Of a stretch of DNA of 64,000 nt, positions 27,304 to 43,183 are shown piece by piece. Origin of the DNA: Eunapius fragilis (Eukaryota; Porifera; Demospongiae; Spongillida; Spongillidae); assembly GCA_963681505.1 (NCBI GenBank), contig OY811979.1, positions 1,869,430 to 1,933,429 of the forward strand, read 5' to 3'. The first letter of the stretch is position 1. The number at the start of each line of letters is the position of its first letter. The position numbers and the translations under genes were made by a program. The notes below the pieces were generated by a model. It had not been told where the DNA came from. It saw only the letters and a program-made list of their open reading frames with translations, and made no database searches.

Positions 27304-30300
27304 AGCATCGAGGTGTTGATGAGACATGCAATATGAACAAACCACTGCCCACATGGAAGATAGCAGTAACCATTACTCTATCTCTTTTTAATGCCACCCC
27401 GATCATACCTGCATTGGTATGGTTTTACCATGCGATTCAAAAGTAGGTTCCCACCCATACATTTCTATGGGAAATTTTTGACTATCTTAGCATCGAGGTG
27501 TTGATGAGACATGCAAAATGAGCTAACCACTGCACCCATGGAAGATAGCAGTAACCATTCCTCTATCTATTTTAAATGCCACCTTGAGCATACCTGCTTT
27601 GGTATGGGTTTACCAAGCGATTCAAAAGTAGGTTCCCACCCATACATTTCTATGGGAAATTTTTGACTATCTTAGCATCGAGGTGTTGATGAGACATGCA
27701 ATATGAGCTAACCACTGCACACATGGAAGATAGCAGTAACCATTCCTCTATCTATTTTAAATGCCACCTCGAGCATACCTGCTTTCGTATGGGTTTACCA
27801 AGCGATTCAAAAGTAGGTTCCCACCCATACATTCCTATGGGAAACCACCCTTACATCTCTATGGGAAAAATTGTCTATCTTAGCACCGCCGTGTTGATGA
27901 GACATGCAATATGAGTAAACCACTGCACACATGGAAGATAGCAGTAACCATTCCTCTATCTGTTTTAAATGCCACCCCGAGCATACCTGCTTTGGTATGG
28001 GTTTACCAAGCGATTCAAAAGTAGGTTCCCACCCATACATTTCTATGGGAAATTTTTGACTATCTTAGCATCGAGGTGTTGATGAGACATGCAATATGAG
28101 CTAACGACTGCACACATGGAAGATAGCAGTAACTATTCCTCTATCTATTTTAAATGCCACCCCGAGCATACCTGCTTTGGTATGGGTTTACCAAGCGATT
28201 CAAAAGTAGGTTCCCACCCATACATTTCTATGGGAAATTTTTGACTATCTTAGCATCGAGGTGTTGATGAGACATGCAATATGAGCTAACCACTGCACAC
28301 ATGGAAGATAGCAGTAACCATTCCTCTATCTATTTTAAATGCCACCCCGAGCATACCTGCTTTCGTATGGGTTTACCAAGCGATTCAAAAGTAGGTTCCC
28401 ACCCATACATTCCTATGGGAAACCACCCATACATCTCTATGGGAAAAATTGTCTATCTTAGCACCGCGGTGTTGATGAGACATGCAATATGAGTAAACCA
28501 CTGCACACATGGAAGATAGCAGTAACCATTCCTCTATCTGTGTTATATGCCACCCCGAGCATACCTGCTTTGGTATGGGTTTACCAAGCGATTCAAAAGT
28601 AGGTTCCCACCCATACATTTCTATGGGAAAATTTTGACTATCTTAGCATCGAGGTGTTGATGAGACATGCAATATGAGCTAACCACTGCACACATGGAAG
28701 ATAGCAGTAACCATTCCTCTATCTATTTTAAATGCCACCCCGAGCATACCTGCTTTCGTATGGGTTTACCAAGCGATTCAAAAGTAGGTTCCCACCCATA
28801 CATTCCTATGGGAAACCACCCATACATCTCTATGGGAAAAATTGTCTATCTTAGCATCGAGGTGTTGATGAGACATGCAATATGAGCAAACCACTGCCCA
28901 CATGGAAGATAGCAGTAACCATTCCTCTATCTCTTATTAATGCCACCCCGATCATACCTGCATTGGTATGGTTTTACCAAGCGATTCAAAAGTAGGTTCC
29001 CAGCCATACATTTCTATGGGAAATTTTTGACTATCTTAGCATCGAGGTGTTGATGAGACATGCAATATGAGCTAACCACTGCACACATGGAAGATAGCAG
29101 TAACCATTCCTCTATCTATTTTAAATGCCACCCCGAGCATACCTGCTTTGGTATGGGTTTACCAAGCGATTCAAAAGTAGGTTCCCACCCATACATTTCT
29201 ATGGGAAATTTTTGACTATCTTAGCATCGAGGTGTTGATGAGACATGCAATATGAGCTAACCACTGCACACATGGAAGATAGCAGTAACCATTCCTCTAT
29301 CTATTTTAAATGCCACCCCGAGCATACCTGCTTTGGTATGGGTTTACCAAGCGATTCAAAAGTAGGTTCCCACCCATACATTCCTATGGGAAACCACCCA
29401 TACATCTCCATGGGAAAAATTGTCTATCTTAGCACCGCGGTGTTGATGAGACATGCAATATGAGTAAACCACTGCACACATGGAAGATAGCAGTAACCAT
29501 TCCTTTATCTGTTTTAAATGCCACCCCGAGCATACCTGCTTTGGTATGGGTTTACCAAGCGATTCAAAAGTAGGTTCCCACCCATACATTTCTATGGGAA
29601 ATTTTTGACTATCTTAGCATCGAGGTGTTGATGAGACATGCAATATGAGCTAACCACTGCACACATGGAAGATAGCAGTAACCATTCCTCTATCTGTTTT
29701 AAATGCCACCCCGAGCATACCTGCTTTAGTATGGGTTTACCAAGCGATTCAAAAGTAGGTTCCCACCCATACATTCCTATGGGAAACCACCCATACATCT
29801 CTGTGGGAAAAATTGTCTATCTTAGCATCGAGGTGTTGATGAGACATGGAATAGGAGCAAACCACTGCACACATGTAAGATAGCAGTAACCATTCCTCTA
29901 TCTGTTTTAAATGCCACCCCGAGTATACCTGCTCATGTTAGGTTAACCAAGCAATTCACAAGTAGGTTCCCACCCATACATTTCTATGGGAAATTTTTGA
30001 CTATCTTAGCATCAAGGTGTTGATGAGACATGCAACATGAGCAAACCGCTGCACACATGGAAGATAGCAGTAACCACTCCTCTATCTGTTATAAATGCCA
30101 CCCCGAGCTTACCAGCTTTGGTATTGGTTAACCAAGCGATTCAAAAGTAGGTTCCCACCCATATATTTCTATGGGAAATTTTTGACTATTTTAGCATCGA
30201 GGTGTTGATGAGACATGCAATATGAGCAAACCACTGCACACAGGGAAGATAGCAGTAACCATTCCTCTATCTGTTATAAATGCCACCCCGAGCATACCAG

Positions 30301-30890
30301 CTTTGGTATGGGTTTACCAAGCGATTCAAAAGTAGGTTCCCACCCATACATTCCTATGGGAAACCACCCATACATCTCTATGGGAAATAATGACTATCTT
30401 AGCATCGAGGTGTTGATGAGACATGTAATATGAGTAAACCACTGCACACATGGAAGATAGCAGTAACCATTCCTCTATCTGTTTTAAATGCTACCCCGAG
30501 CATACCAGCTTTGGTATGGGTTTACCAAGCGATTCGAAAGTAGGTTCCCACCCATACATTTCTATGGAAAATTTTTGACTATCTTAGCATCGAGGTGTTG
30601 ATGAGACATGCAATATGAGTAAACAACTGCACACATGGAAGATAGCAGTAACTATTCCTCTATCTGTTTTAATTGCCACCCCGAGCATACCTGCTTCGGT
30701 ATGGGTTTACCAAGTGTTTCAAAAGTAGGTTCCCACCCATACATTCCTATGGGAAACCACCCATATATTTCTATGGGAAATTTTTGACTATTTTAGCATC
30801 GAGGTGTTGGTGAGATATGCAATATGAGCAAACTACTGCACAAATGGAAGATAGCAGTAACCATTCCTCTATCTGTTTTAAATGCCACCC
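27304..30890. repeat. 4.09-kb-offset segmental duplication, copy 2
   Basis: Collinear with 23,214-26,800. It ends inside a monomer containing AACTACTGCACAAATGG. After that point the two copies use different monomer types. Confidence 0.86.
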
Positions 30891-32699
30891 TGAGCATACC
30901 AGCTTTGGTATGGGTTTACCAAGCGATTCAAAAGTAGGTTCCCACCCATATATTTCTATGGGAAATTTTTGACTATCTTAGCATCGAGGTGTTGATGAGA
31001 CATGCAATATGAGCAAACCACTGCACACATGAAAGATAGCAGTAACCATTCCTTTATCTGGTTTAAATGCCACCCCGAGCATACCTGCTTCTGTTAGGGT
31101 TAACCAAGCTATTCAAAAGTAGGTTCCCACCAATACATTCCTATGGGAAACCACCCATACATTTCTATGGAAATAATGACTATCTTAGCATCGAGGTGTT
31201 GATGAGACCAGCAATAGTATCAAACCACTGCACACATGTAAGATAGCAGTAACCATTCCTCTATCTGTTTTAAATGCCACCCCGAGTATACCTGCTCATG
31301 TATGGGTTAACCAAGCAATTCAAAAGTAGGTTCCCACCCATACATTTCTATGGGAAATTTTTGACTATCTTAGCATCGAGGTGTTGATGAGACATGCAAT
31401 ATGAGCAAACCGCTGCACACATGGAAGATAGCAGTAACCATTCCTCTATCTGTTATAAATGCCACCCCGAGCATACCAGCTTTGGTTTGGGTTTACCAAG
31501 CGATTCAAAAGTAGGTTCCCACCCATACATTCCAATGGGAAATTTTTGACTATCTTAGCATCGAGGTGTTGATGAGACATGCAATATGAGCTAACGACTG
31601 CACACATGAAAGATAGCAGTAACCATTCCTTTATCTGGTTTAAATGCCACCCCGAGCATACCTGCTTCTGGTAGGGTTAACCAAGCTATTCAAAAGTAGG
31701 TTCCCACCAATACATTCCTATGGGAAACCACCCATACATTTCTATGGAAATAATGACTATCTTAGCATCGAGGTGTTGATGAGACATGCAATATGAGCAA
31801 ACCGCTGCACACATGGAAGATAGCAGTAACCCTTCCTCTATCTGTTATAAATGCCACCCCGAGCATACCAGCTTTGGTATGGGTTTACCAAGCGATTCAA
31901 AAGTAGGTTCCCACCCATACATTCCAATGGGAAACCACCCATACATCTCTATGGGAAATAATGAGTATCTTAGCATCGAGGTGTTGATGAGACATGGAAT
32001 AGGAGCAAACCACTGCACACATGTAAGATAGCAGTAACCATTCCTCTATCTGTTTTAAATGCCACCCCGAGCATACCTGCATCGGTTTGGGTTAACCAAG
32101 CTATTCAAAAGTAGGTTCCCATCCATACATTCCTATGGGAAACCACACATACATCTCTATGTGAAATAATGAGTATCTTAGCATCGAGGTGTTGATGAGA
32201 CATGCAAATAGGAGCAAACCACTGCACACATGTAAGATAGCAGCAACCATTCCTCTATCTGTTTTAAATGCCACCCCGAGTATACCTGCTCATGTTAGGC
32301 TAACCAAGCAATTCACAAGTAGGTTCCCACCCATACATTTCTATAGGAAATTTTTGACTATCTTAGCATCGAGGTGTTGATGAGACATGCAATATGAGCA
32401 AACCGCTGCACACATGGAAGATAGCAGTAACCATTCCTCTATCTGTTATAAATGCCACCCCGAGCTTACCAGCTTTGGTATGGGTTAACCAAGCGATTCA
32501 AAAGTAGGTTCCCACCCATATATTTCTATGGGAAATTTTTGACTATTTTAGCATCGAGGTGTTGATGAGACATGCAATATGAGCAAACCACTGCACACAG
32601 GGAAGATAGCAGTAACCATTCCTCTATCTGTTATAAATGCCACCCCGAGCATACCAGCTTTGGTATGGGTTTACCAAGCGATTCAAAAGTAGGTTCCCA

Positions 32700-33880
32700 C
32701 CCATACATTCCTATGGGAAACCACCCATACATCTCTATGGGAAATAATGACTCTCTTAGCATCGAGGTGTTGATGAGACATGTAATATGAGTAAACCACT
32801 GCACACATGGAAGATAGCAGTAACCATTCCTCTATCTGTTTTAAATGCTACCCCGAGCATACCAGCTTTGGTATGGGTTTACCAAGCGATTCAAAAGTAG
32901 GTTCCCACCCATACATTTCTATGGAAAATTTTTGACTATCTTAGCATCGAGGTGTTGATGAGACATGCAATATGAGTAAACAACTGCACACATGGAAGAT
33001 AGCAGTAACCATTCCTCTATCTGTTTTAAATGCCACCCCGAGCATACCAGCTTTGGTATGGGATTACCAAGCTATTCAAAAGTAGGTCCCTACCCACACA
33101 TTCCTATGGGAAACCACCCATACATTTCTATGGGAAATTTTTGACTATCTTAGCATAGAGGTGTTGATGAGACATGCAATATGAGCAAACCACTGCACAC
33201 ATGGAAGATAGCAGTAACCATTCCTTTATCTGGTTTAAATGCCACCCCGAGCATACCTGCTTCGGTATGGGTTAACTAAGCTATTCAAAAGTAGGTTCCC
33301 ACCCATATATTTCTATGGGAAATTGTTGACTATCTTAGCATCGAGGTGTTGATGAGACATGCAATATGAGCAAACCACTGCACACATGAAAGATAGCAGT
33401 AACCATTCCTTTATCTGGTTTAAATGCCACCCCGAGCATACCTGCTTCTGTATGGGTTAACCAAGCTATTCAAAAGTAGGTTCCCACCAATACATTCCTA
33501 TGGGAAACCACCCATACATTTCTATGGAAATAATGACTATCTTAGCATCGAGGTGTTGATGAGACCAGCAATAGTTTCAAACCACTGCACACATGTAAGA
33601 TTGCAGTAACCATTCCTCTATCTGTTTTGAATGCCACCCCGAGTATACCTGCTCATGTATGGGTTAACCAAGCAATTCAAAAGTAGGTTCCCACCCATAC
33701 ATTTCTATGGGAAATTTTTGACTATCTTAGCATCGAGGTGTTGATGAGACATGCAATATGAGCAAACCGCTGCACACATGGAAGATAGCAGTAACCATTC
33801 CTCTATCTGTTATAAATGCCACCCCGAGCATACCAGCTTTGGTTTGGGTTTACCAAGCGATTCAAAAGTAGGTTCCCACC
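32700..33880. repeat. 1.2-kb block repeated at +5,894 bp
   Basis: Matches about 38,594-39,774. Shared markers are AGTTTCAAACC, AAGATTGCAG and TTTTGAATGCC in the same order. It shows longer-distance copying within the same array, outside the local 1.36- and 1.39-kb repeats. Confidence 0.75.
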
Positions 33881-36800
33881 CATACATTCCAATGGGAAAT
33901 TTTTGACTATATTAGCATCGAGGTGTTGATGAGACATGCAATATGAGCTAACGACTGCACACATGAAAGATAGCAGTAACCATTCCTTTATCTGGTTTAA
34001 ATGCCACCCCGAGCATACCTGCTTCTGTTAGGGTTAACCAAGCTATTCAAAAGTAGGTTCCCACCAATACATTCCTATGGGAAACCACCCATACATTTCT
34101 ATGGAAATAATGACTATCTTAGCATCGAGGTGTTGATGAGACATGCAATATGAGCAAACCGCTGCACACATGGAAGATAGCAGTAACCCTTCCTCTATCT
34201 GTTATAAATGCCACCCCGAGCATACCAGCTTTGGTATGGGTTTACCAAGCGATTCAAAAGTAGGTTCCCACCCATACATTCCTATGGGAAACCACCCATA
34301 CATCTCTATGGGAAATAATGACTATCTTAGCATCGAGGTGTTGATGAGACATGTAATATGAGTAAACCACTGCACACATGGAAGATAGCAGTAACCATTC
34401 CTCTATCTGTTTTAAATGCTACCCCGAGCATACCAGCTTTGGTATGGGTTTACCAAGCGATTCAAAAGTAGGTTCCCACCCATACATTTCTATGGAAAAT
34501 TTTTGACTATCTTAGCATCGAGGTGTTGATGAGACATGCAATATGAGGAAACAACTGCACACATGGAAGATAGCAGTAACCATTCCTCTATCTGTTTTAA
34601 ATGCCACCCCGAGCATACCAGCTTTGGTATGGGATTACCAAGCTATTCAAAAGTAGGTCCCTACCCACACATTCCTATGGGAAACCACCCATACATTTCT
34701 ATGGGAAATTTTTGACTATCTTAGCATAGAGGTGTTGATGAGACATGCAATATGAGCAAACCACTGCACACATGGAAGATAGCAGTAACCATTCCTTTAT
34801 CTGGTTTAAATGCCACCCCGAGCATACCTGCTTCGGTATGGGTTAACTAAGCTATTCAAAAGTAGGTTCCCACCCATATATTTCTATGGGAAATTGTTGA
34901 CTATCTTAGCATCGAGGTGTTGATGAGACATGCAATATGAGCAAACCACTGCACACATGAAAGATAGCAGTAACCATTCCTTTATCTGGTTTAAATGCCA
35001 CCCCGAGCATACCTGCTTCTGTATGGGTTAACCAAGCAATTCAAAAGTAGGTTCCCACCCATACATTTCTATGGGAAATTTTTGACTATCTTAGCATCGA
35101 GGTGTTGATGAGACATGCAATATGAGCAAACCGCTGCACACATGGAAGATAGCAGTAACCATTCCTCTATCTGTTATAAATGCCACCCCGAGCATACCAG
35201 CTTTGGTTTGGGTTTACCAAGCGATTCAAAAGTAGGTTCCCACCCATACATTCCAATGGGAAATTTTTGACTATATTAGCATCGAGGTGTTGATGAGACA
35301 TGCAATATGAGCTAACGACTGCACACATGAAAGATAGCAGTAACCATTCCTTTATCTGGTTTAAATGCCACCCCGAGCATACCTGCTTCTGTTAGGGTTA
35401 ACCAAGCTATTCAAAAGTAGGTTCCCACCAATACATTCCTATGGGAAACCACCCATACATTTCTATGGAAATAATGACTATCTTAGCATCGAGGTGTTGA
35501 TGAGACATGCAATATGAGCAAACCGCTGCACACATGGAAGATAGCAGTAACCCTTCCTCTATCTGTTATAAATGCCACCCCGAGCATACCAGCTTTGGTA
35601 TGGGTTTACCAAGCGATTCAAAAGTAGGTTCCCACCCATACATTCCTATGGGAAACCACCCATACATCTCTATGGGAAATAATGACTATCTTAGCATCGA
35701 GGTGTTGATGAGACATGTAATATGAGTAAACCACTGCACACATGGAAGATAGCAGTAACCATTCCTCTATCTGTTTTAAATGCTACCCCGAGCATACCAG
35801 CTTTGGTATGGGTTTACCAAGCGATTCAAAAGTAGGTTCCCACCCATACATTTCTATGGAAAATTTTTGACTATCTTAGCATCGAGGTGTTGATGAGACA
35901 TGCAATATGAGGAAACAACTGCACACATGGAAGATAGCAGTAACCATTCCTCTATCTGTTTTAAATGCCACCCCGAGCATACCAGCTTTGGTATGGGATT
36001 ACCAAGCTATTCAAAAGTAGGTCCCTACCCACACATTCCTATGGGAAACCACCCATACATTTCTATGGGAAATTTTTGACTATCTTAGCATAGAGGTGTT
36101 GATGAGACATGCAATATGAGCAAACCACTGCACACATGGAAGATAGCAGTAACCATTCCTTTATCTGGTTTAAATGCCACCCCGAGCATACCTGCTTCGG
36201 TATGGGTTAACTAAGCTATTCAAAAGTAGGTTCCCACCCATATATTTCTATGGGAAATTGTTGACTATCTTAGCATCGAGGTGTTGATGAGACATGCAAT
36301 ATGAGCAAACCACTGCACACATGAAAGATAGCAGTAACCATTCCTTTATCTGGTTTAAATGCCACCCCGAGCATACCTGCTTCTGTATGGGTTAACCAAG
36401 CAATTCAAAAGTAGGTTCCCACCCATACATTTCTATGGGAAATTTTTGACTATCTTAGCATCGAGGTGTTGATGAGACATGCAATATGAGCAAACCGCTG
36501 CACACATGGAAGATAGCAGTAACCATTCCTCTATCTGTTATAAATGCCACCCCGAGCATACCAGCTTTGGTTTGGGTTTACCAAGCGATTCAAAAGTAGG
36601 TTCCCACCCATACATTCCAATGGGAAATGTTTGACTATATTAGCATCGAGGTGTTGATGAGACATGCAATATGAGCTAACGACTGCACACATGAAAGATA
36701 GCAGTAACCATTCCTTTATCTGGTTTAAATGCCACCCCGAGCATACCTGCTTCTGTTAGGGTTAACCAAGCTATTCAAAAGTAGGTTCCCACCAATACAT

Positions 36801-37190
36801 TCCTATGGGAAACCACCCATACATTTCTATGGAAATAATGACTATCTTAGCATCGAGGTGTTGATGAGACATGCAATATGAGCAAACCGCTGCACACATG
36901 GAAGATAGCAGTAACCCTTCCTCTATCTGTTATAAATGCCACCCCGAGCATACCAGCTTTGGTATGGGTTTACCAAGCGATTCAAAAGTAGGTTCCCACC
37001 CATACATTCCTATGGGAAACCACCCATACATCTCTATGGGAAATAATGACTATCTTAGCATCGAGGTGTTGATGAGACATGTAATATGAGTAAACCACTG
37101 CACACATGGAAGATAGCAGTAACCATTCCTCTATCTGTTTTAAATGCTACCCCGAGCATACCAGCTTTGGTATGGGTTTACCAAGCGATT
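33659..37190. repeat. 1,364-bp higher-order repeat, about 2.6 copies
   Basis: Blocks starting near 33,659, 35,023 and 36,387 repeat at 1,364 bp with the same order of diverged monomers, including GCTAACGACTG, GTAACCCTTCC, CATGTAATATGAG, GAGGAAACAACTG and TAGCATAGAGG. The third copy breaks off near 37,200. Confidence 0.85.
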
Positions 37191-40100
37191 CAAAAGTAGG
37201 TTCCCACCCATACATTCCTATGGGAAACCACCCATACATTTCTATGGGAAATTTTTGACTATCTTAGCATCGAGGTGTTGGTGAGATATGCAATATGAGC
37301 AAACCACTGCACACATGGAAGATAGCAGTAACCATTCCTCTATCTGTTTTAAATGCCACCCCGAGCATACCAGCTTTGGTATGGGTTTACCAAGCGATTC
37401 AAAAGTAGGTTCCCACCCATACATTTCTATGGGAAATTTTTGACTATCTTAGCATCGAGGTGTTGATGAGATATGCGATATGAGCAAACCACTGCACACA
37501 TGGAAGATAGCAGTAACCATTCCTTTATCTGCTTTAAATGCCACCCCGAGCATACCTGCTTCGGTATGGGTTAACCAAGCTATTCAAAAGTAGGTCCCTA
37601 CCCACACATTCCTATGGGAAACCACCCATACATTTCTATGGGAAATTTTTGACTATCTTAGCATAGAGGTGTTGATGAGACATGCAATATGAGCAAACCA
37701 CTGCACACATGGAAGATAGCAGTAACCATTCCTTTATCTGGTTTAAATGCCACCCCGAGCATACCTGCTTCGGTATGGGTTAACTAAGCTATTCAAAAGT
37801 AGGCTCCCACCCATATATTTTTATGGGAAATTTTTGACTATCTTAGCATCGAGGTGTTGATGAGACATGCAATATGAGCAAACCACTGCACACATGAAAG
37901 ATAGCAGTAACCATTCCTTTATCTGGTTTAAATGCCACCCCGAGCATACCTGCTTCTGTATGGGTTAACCAAGCTATTCAGAAGTAGGTTCCCACCAATA
38001 CATTCCTATGGGAAACCACCCATACATTTCTATGGAAATAATGACTATCTTAGCATCGAGGTGTTGATGAGACATGTAATATGAGTAAACCACTGCACAC
38101 ATGGAAGATAGCAGTAACCATTCCTCTATCTGTTTTAAATGCTACCCCGAGCATACCAGCTTTGGTATGGGTTTACCAAGCGATTCAAAAGTAGGTTCCC
38201 ACCCATACATTCCAATGGGAAATTTTTGACTATATTAGCATCGAGGTGTTGATGAGACATGCAATATGAGCTAACGACTGCACACATGAAAGATAGCAGT
38301 AACCATTCCTTTATCTGGTTTAAATGCCACCCCGAGCATACCTGCTTCTGTTAGGGTTAACCAAGCTATTCAAAAGTAGGTTCCCACCAATACATTCCTA
38401 TGGGAAACCACCCATACATTTCTATGGAAATAATGACTATCTTAGCATCGAGGTGTTGATGAGACATGCAATATGAGCAAACCGCTGCACACATGGAAGA
38501 TAGCAGTAACCCTTCCTCTATCTGTTATAAATGCCACCCCGAGCATACCAGCTTTGGTATGGGTTTACCAAGCGATTCAAAAGTAGGTTCCCACCCATAC
38601 ATTCCTATGGGAAACCACCCATACATCTCTATGGGAAATAATGACTATCTTAGCATCGAGGTGTTGATGAGACATGTAATATGAGTAAACCACTGCACAC
38701 ATGGAAGATAGCAGTAACCATTCCTCTATCTGTTTTAAATGCTACCCCGAGCATGCCAGCTTTGGTATGGGTTTACCAAGCGATTCAAAAGTAGGTTCCC
38801 ACCCATACATTTCTATGGAAAATTTTTGACTATCTTAGCATCGAGGTGTTGATGAGACATGCAATATGAGGAAACAACTGCACACATGGAAGATAGCAGT
38901 AACCATTCCTCTATCTGTTTTAAATGCCACCCCGAGCATACCAGCTTTGGTATGGGATTACCAAGCTATTCAAAAGTAGGTCCCTACCCACACATTCCTA
39001 TGGGAAACCACCCATACATTTCTATGGGAAATTTTTGACTATCTTAGCATAGAGGTGTTGATGAGACATGCAATATGAGCAAACCACTGCACACATGGAA
39101 GATAGCAGTAACCATTCCTTTATCTGGTTTAAATGCCACCCCGAGCATACCTGCTTCGGTATGGGTTAACTAAGCTATTCAAAAGTAGGTTCCCACCCAT
39201 ATATTTCTATGGGAAATTGTTGACTATCTTAGCATCGAGGTGTTGATGAGACATGCAATATGAGCAAACCACTGCACACATGAAAGATAGCAGTAACCAT
39301 TCCTTTATCTGGTTTAAATGCCACCCCGAGCATACCTGCTTCTGTATGGGTTAACCAAGCTATTCAAAAGTAGGTTCCCACCAATACATTCCTATGGGAA
39401 ACCACCCATACATTTCTATGGAAATAATGACTATCTTAGCATCGAGGTGTTGATGAGACCAGCAATAGTTTCAAACCACTGCACACATGTAAGATTGCAG
39501 TAACCATTCCTCTATCTGTTTTGAATGCCACCCCGAGTATACCTGCTCATGTATGGGTTAACCAAGCAATTCAAAAGTAGGTTCCCACCCATACATTTCT
39601 ATGGGAAATTTTTGACTATCTTAGCATCGAGGTGTTGATGAGACATGCAATATGAGCAAACCGCTGCACACATGGAAGATAGCAGTAACCATTCCTCTAT
39701 CTGTTATAAATGCCACCCCGAGCATACCAGCTTTGGTTTGGGTTTACCAAGCGATTCAAAAGTAGGTTCCCATCCATACATTCCTATGGGAAACCACACA
39801 TACATCTCTATGGGAAATAATGAGTATCTTAGCATCGAGGTGTTGATGAGACATGGAATAGGAGCAAACCACTGCATACATGTAAGATAGCAGTAACCAT
39901 TCCTCTATCTGTTTTAAATGCCACCCCGAGTATACCTGCTCATGTTAGGCTAACCAAGCAATTCACAAGTAGGTTTCCACCAATACATTTCTATGGGAAA
40001 TTTTTGACTATTTTAGCATCGAGGTGTTGATGAGACATGCAATATGAGCAAACCGCTGCACACATGGAAGATAGCAGTAACCATTCCTCTATCTGTTATA

Positions 40101-40407
40101 AATGCCACCCCGAGCATACCAGCTTTGGTATGGGTTAACCAAGCGATTCAAAAGTAGGTTCCCACCCATATATTTCTATGGGAAATTTTTGACTATTTTA
40201 GCATCGAGGTGTTGATGAGACATGCAATATGAGCAAACCACTGCACACAGGGAAGATAGCAGTAACCATTCCCCTATCTGTTATAAATGCCACCCCGAGC
40301 ATACCAGCTTTGGTATGGGTTTACCAAGCGATTAAAAAGTAGGTTCCCACCCATACATTCCTATGGGAAACCACCCATACATCTCTATGGGAAATAATGA
40401 CTATCTT

Positions 40408-43183
40408 AGCATCGAGGTGTTGATGAGACATGTAATATGAGTAAACCACTGCACACATGGAAGATAGCAGTAACCATTCCTCTATCTGTTTTAAATGCTA
40501 CCCCGAGCATACCAGCTTTGGTATGGGTTTACCAAGCGATTCAAAAGTAGGTTCCCACCAATACATTTCTATGGAAAATTTTTGACTATCTTAGCATCGA
40601 GGTGTTGATGAGACATGCAATATGAGCAAACCACTGCACACAGGGAAGATAGCAGTAACCATTCCTCTATCTGTTATAAATGCCACCCCGAGCATACCAG
40701 CTTTGGTATGGGTTTACCAAGCGATTCAAAAGTAGGTTCCCACCCATACATTCCTATGGGAAACCACCCATACATCTCTATGGGAAATAATGACTATCTT
40801 AGCATCGAGGTGTTGATGAGACATGTAATATGAGTAAACCACTGCACACATGGAAGATAGCAGTAACCATTCCTCTATCTGTTTTAAATGCTACCCCGAG
40901 CATACCAGCTTTGGTATGGGTTTACCAAGCGATTCAAAAGTAGGTTCCCACCCATACATTCCTATGGGAAACCACCCATACATTTCTATGGGAAATTTTT
41001 GACTATCTTAGCATCGAGGTGTTGGTGAGATATGCAATATGAGCAAACCACTGCACACATGGAAGATAGCAGTAACCATTCCTCTATCTGTTTTAAATGC
41101 CACCCCGAGCATACCAGCTTTGGTATGGGTTTACCAAGCGATTCAAAAGTAGGTTCCCACCCATACATTTCTATGGGAAATTTTTGACTATCTTAGCATC
41201 GAGGTGTTGATGAGATATGCGATATGAGCAAACCACTGCACACATGGAAGATAGCAGTAACCATTCCTTTATCTGCTTTAAATGCCACCCCGAGCATACC
41301 TGCTTCGGTATGGGTTAACCAAGCTATTCAAAAGTAGGTCCCTACCCACACATTCCTATGGGAAACCACCCATACATTTCTATGGGAAATTTTTGACTAT
41401 CTTAGCATAGAGGTGTTGATGAGACATGCAATATGAGCAAACCACTGCACACATGGAAGATAGCAGTAACCATTCCTTTATCTGGTTTAAATGCCACCCC
41501 GAGCATACCTGCTTCGGTATGGGTTAACTAAGCTATTCAAAAGTAGGCTCCCACCCATATATTTTTATGGGAAATTTTTGACTATCTTAGCATCGAGGTG
41601 TTGATGAGACATGCAATATGAGCAAACCACTGCACACATGAAAGATAGCAGTAACCATTCCTTTATCTGGTTTAAATGCCACCCCGAGCATACCTGCTTC
41701 TGTATGGGTTAACCAAGCTATTCAGAAGTAGGTTCCCACCAATACATTCCTATGGGAAACCACCCATACATTTCTATGGAAATAATGACTATCTTAGCAT
41801 CGAGGTGTTGATGAGACATGTAATATGAGTAAACCACTGCACACATGGAAGATAGCAGTAACCATTCCTCTATCTGTTTTAAATGCTACCCCGAGCATAC
41901 CAGCTTTGGTATGGGTTTACCAAGCGATTCAAAAGTAGGTTCCCACCAATACATTTCTATGGAAAATTTTTGACTATCTTAGCATCGAGGTGTTGATGAG
42001 ACATGCAATATGAGCAAACCACTGCACACAGGGAAGATAGCAGTAACCATTCCTCTATCTGTTATAAATGCCACCCCGAGCATACCAGCTTTGGTATGGG
42101 TTTACCAAGCGATTCAAAAGTAGGTTCCCACCCATACATTCCTATGGGAAACCACCCATACATCTCTATGGGAAATAATGACTATCTTAGCATCGAGGTG
42201 TTGATGAGACATGTAATATGAGTAAACCACTGCACACATGGAAGATAGCAGTAACCATTCCTCTATCTGTTTTAAATGCTACCCCGAGCATACCAGCTTT
42301 GGTATGGGTTTACCAAGCGATTCAAAAGTAGGTTCCCACCCATACATTCCTATGGGAAACCACCCATACATTTCTATGGGAAATTTTTGACTATCTTAGC
42401 ATCGAGGTGTTGGTGAGATATGCAGTATGAGCAAACCACTGCACACATGGAAGATAGCAGTAACCATTCCTCTATCTGTTTTAAATGCCACCCCGAGCAT
42501 ACCAGCTTTGGTATGGGTTTACCAAGCGATTCAAAAGTAGGTTCCCACCCATACATTTCTATGGGAAATTTTTGACTATCTTAGCATCGAGGTGTTGATG
42601 AGATATGCGATATGAGCAAACCACTGCACACATGGAAGATAGCAGTAACCATTCCTTTATCTGGTTTAAATGCCACCCCGAGCATACCTGCTTCGGTATG
42701 GGTTAACCAAGCTATTCAAAAGTAGGTCCCTACCCACACATTCCTATGGGAAACCACCCATACATTTCTATGGGAAATTTTTGACTATCTTAGCATAGAG
42801 GTGTTGATGAGACATGCAATATGAGCAAACCACTGCACACATGGAAGATAGCAGTAACCATTCCTTTATCTGGTTTAAATGCCACCCCGAGCATACCTGC
42901 TTTGGTATGGGTTAACTAAGCTATTCAAAAGTAGGCTCCCACCCATATATTTTTATGGGAAATTTTTGACTATCTTAGCATCGAGGTGTTGATAAGACAT
43001 GCAATATGAGCAAACCACTGCACACATGAAAGATAGCAGTAACCATTCCTTTATCTGGTTTAAATGCCACCCCGAGCATACCTGCTTCTGTATGGGTTAA
43101 CCAAGCTATTCAGAAGTAGGTTCCCACCAATACATTCCTATGGGAAACCACCCATACATTTCTATGGAAATAATGACTATCTT
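40408..43183. repeat. 1,388-bp tandem duplication (two copies)
   Basis: 40,408-41,795 and 41,796-43,183 are tandem copies. Shared markers are ATGTAATATGAG, CACCAATACATTTC, GAGATATGC, GTAGGCTCCC and ATATTTTTATGGG. The second half also matches 37.1-38.1 kb at an offset near 3,744 bp. Confidence 0.85.

Noticed and set aside
31096-31110. Telomere-like TTAGGGTTA in right-half monomers
   Set aside because: Only one and a half TTAGGG units per monomer, arising as a variant of GTATGGGTTTACC. Not a telomeric run.
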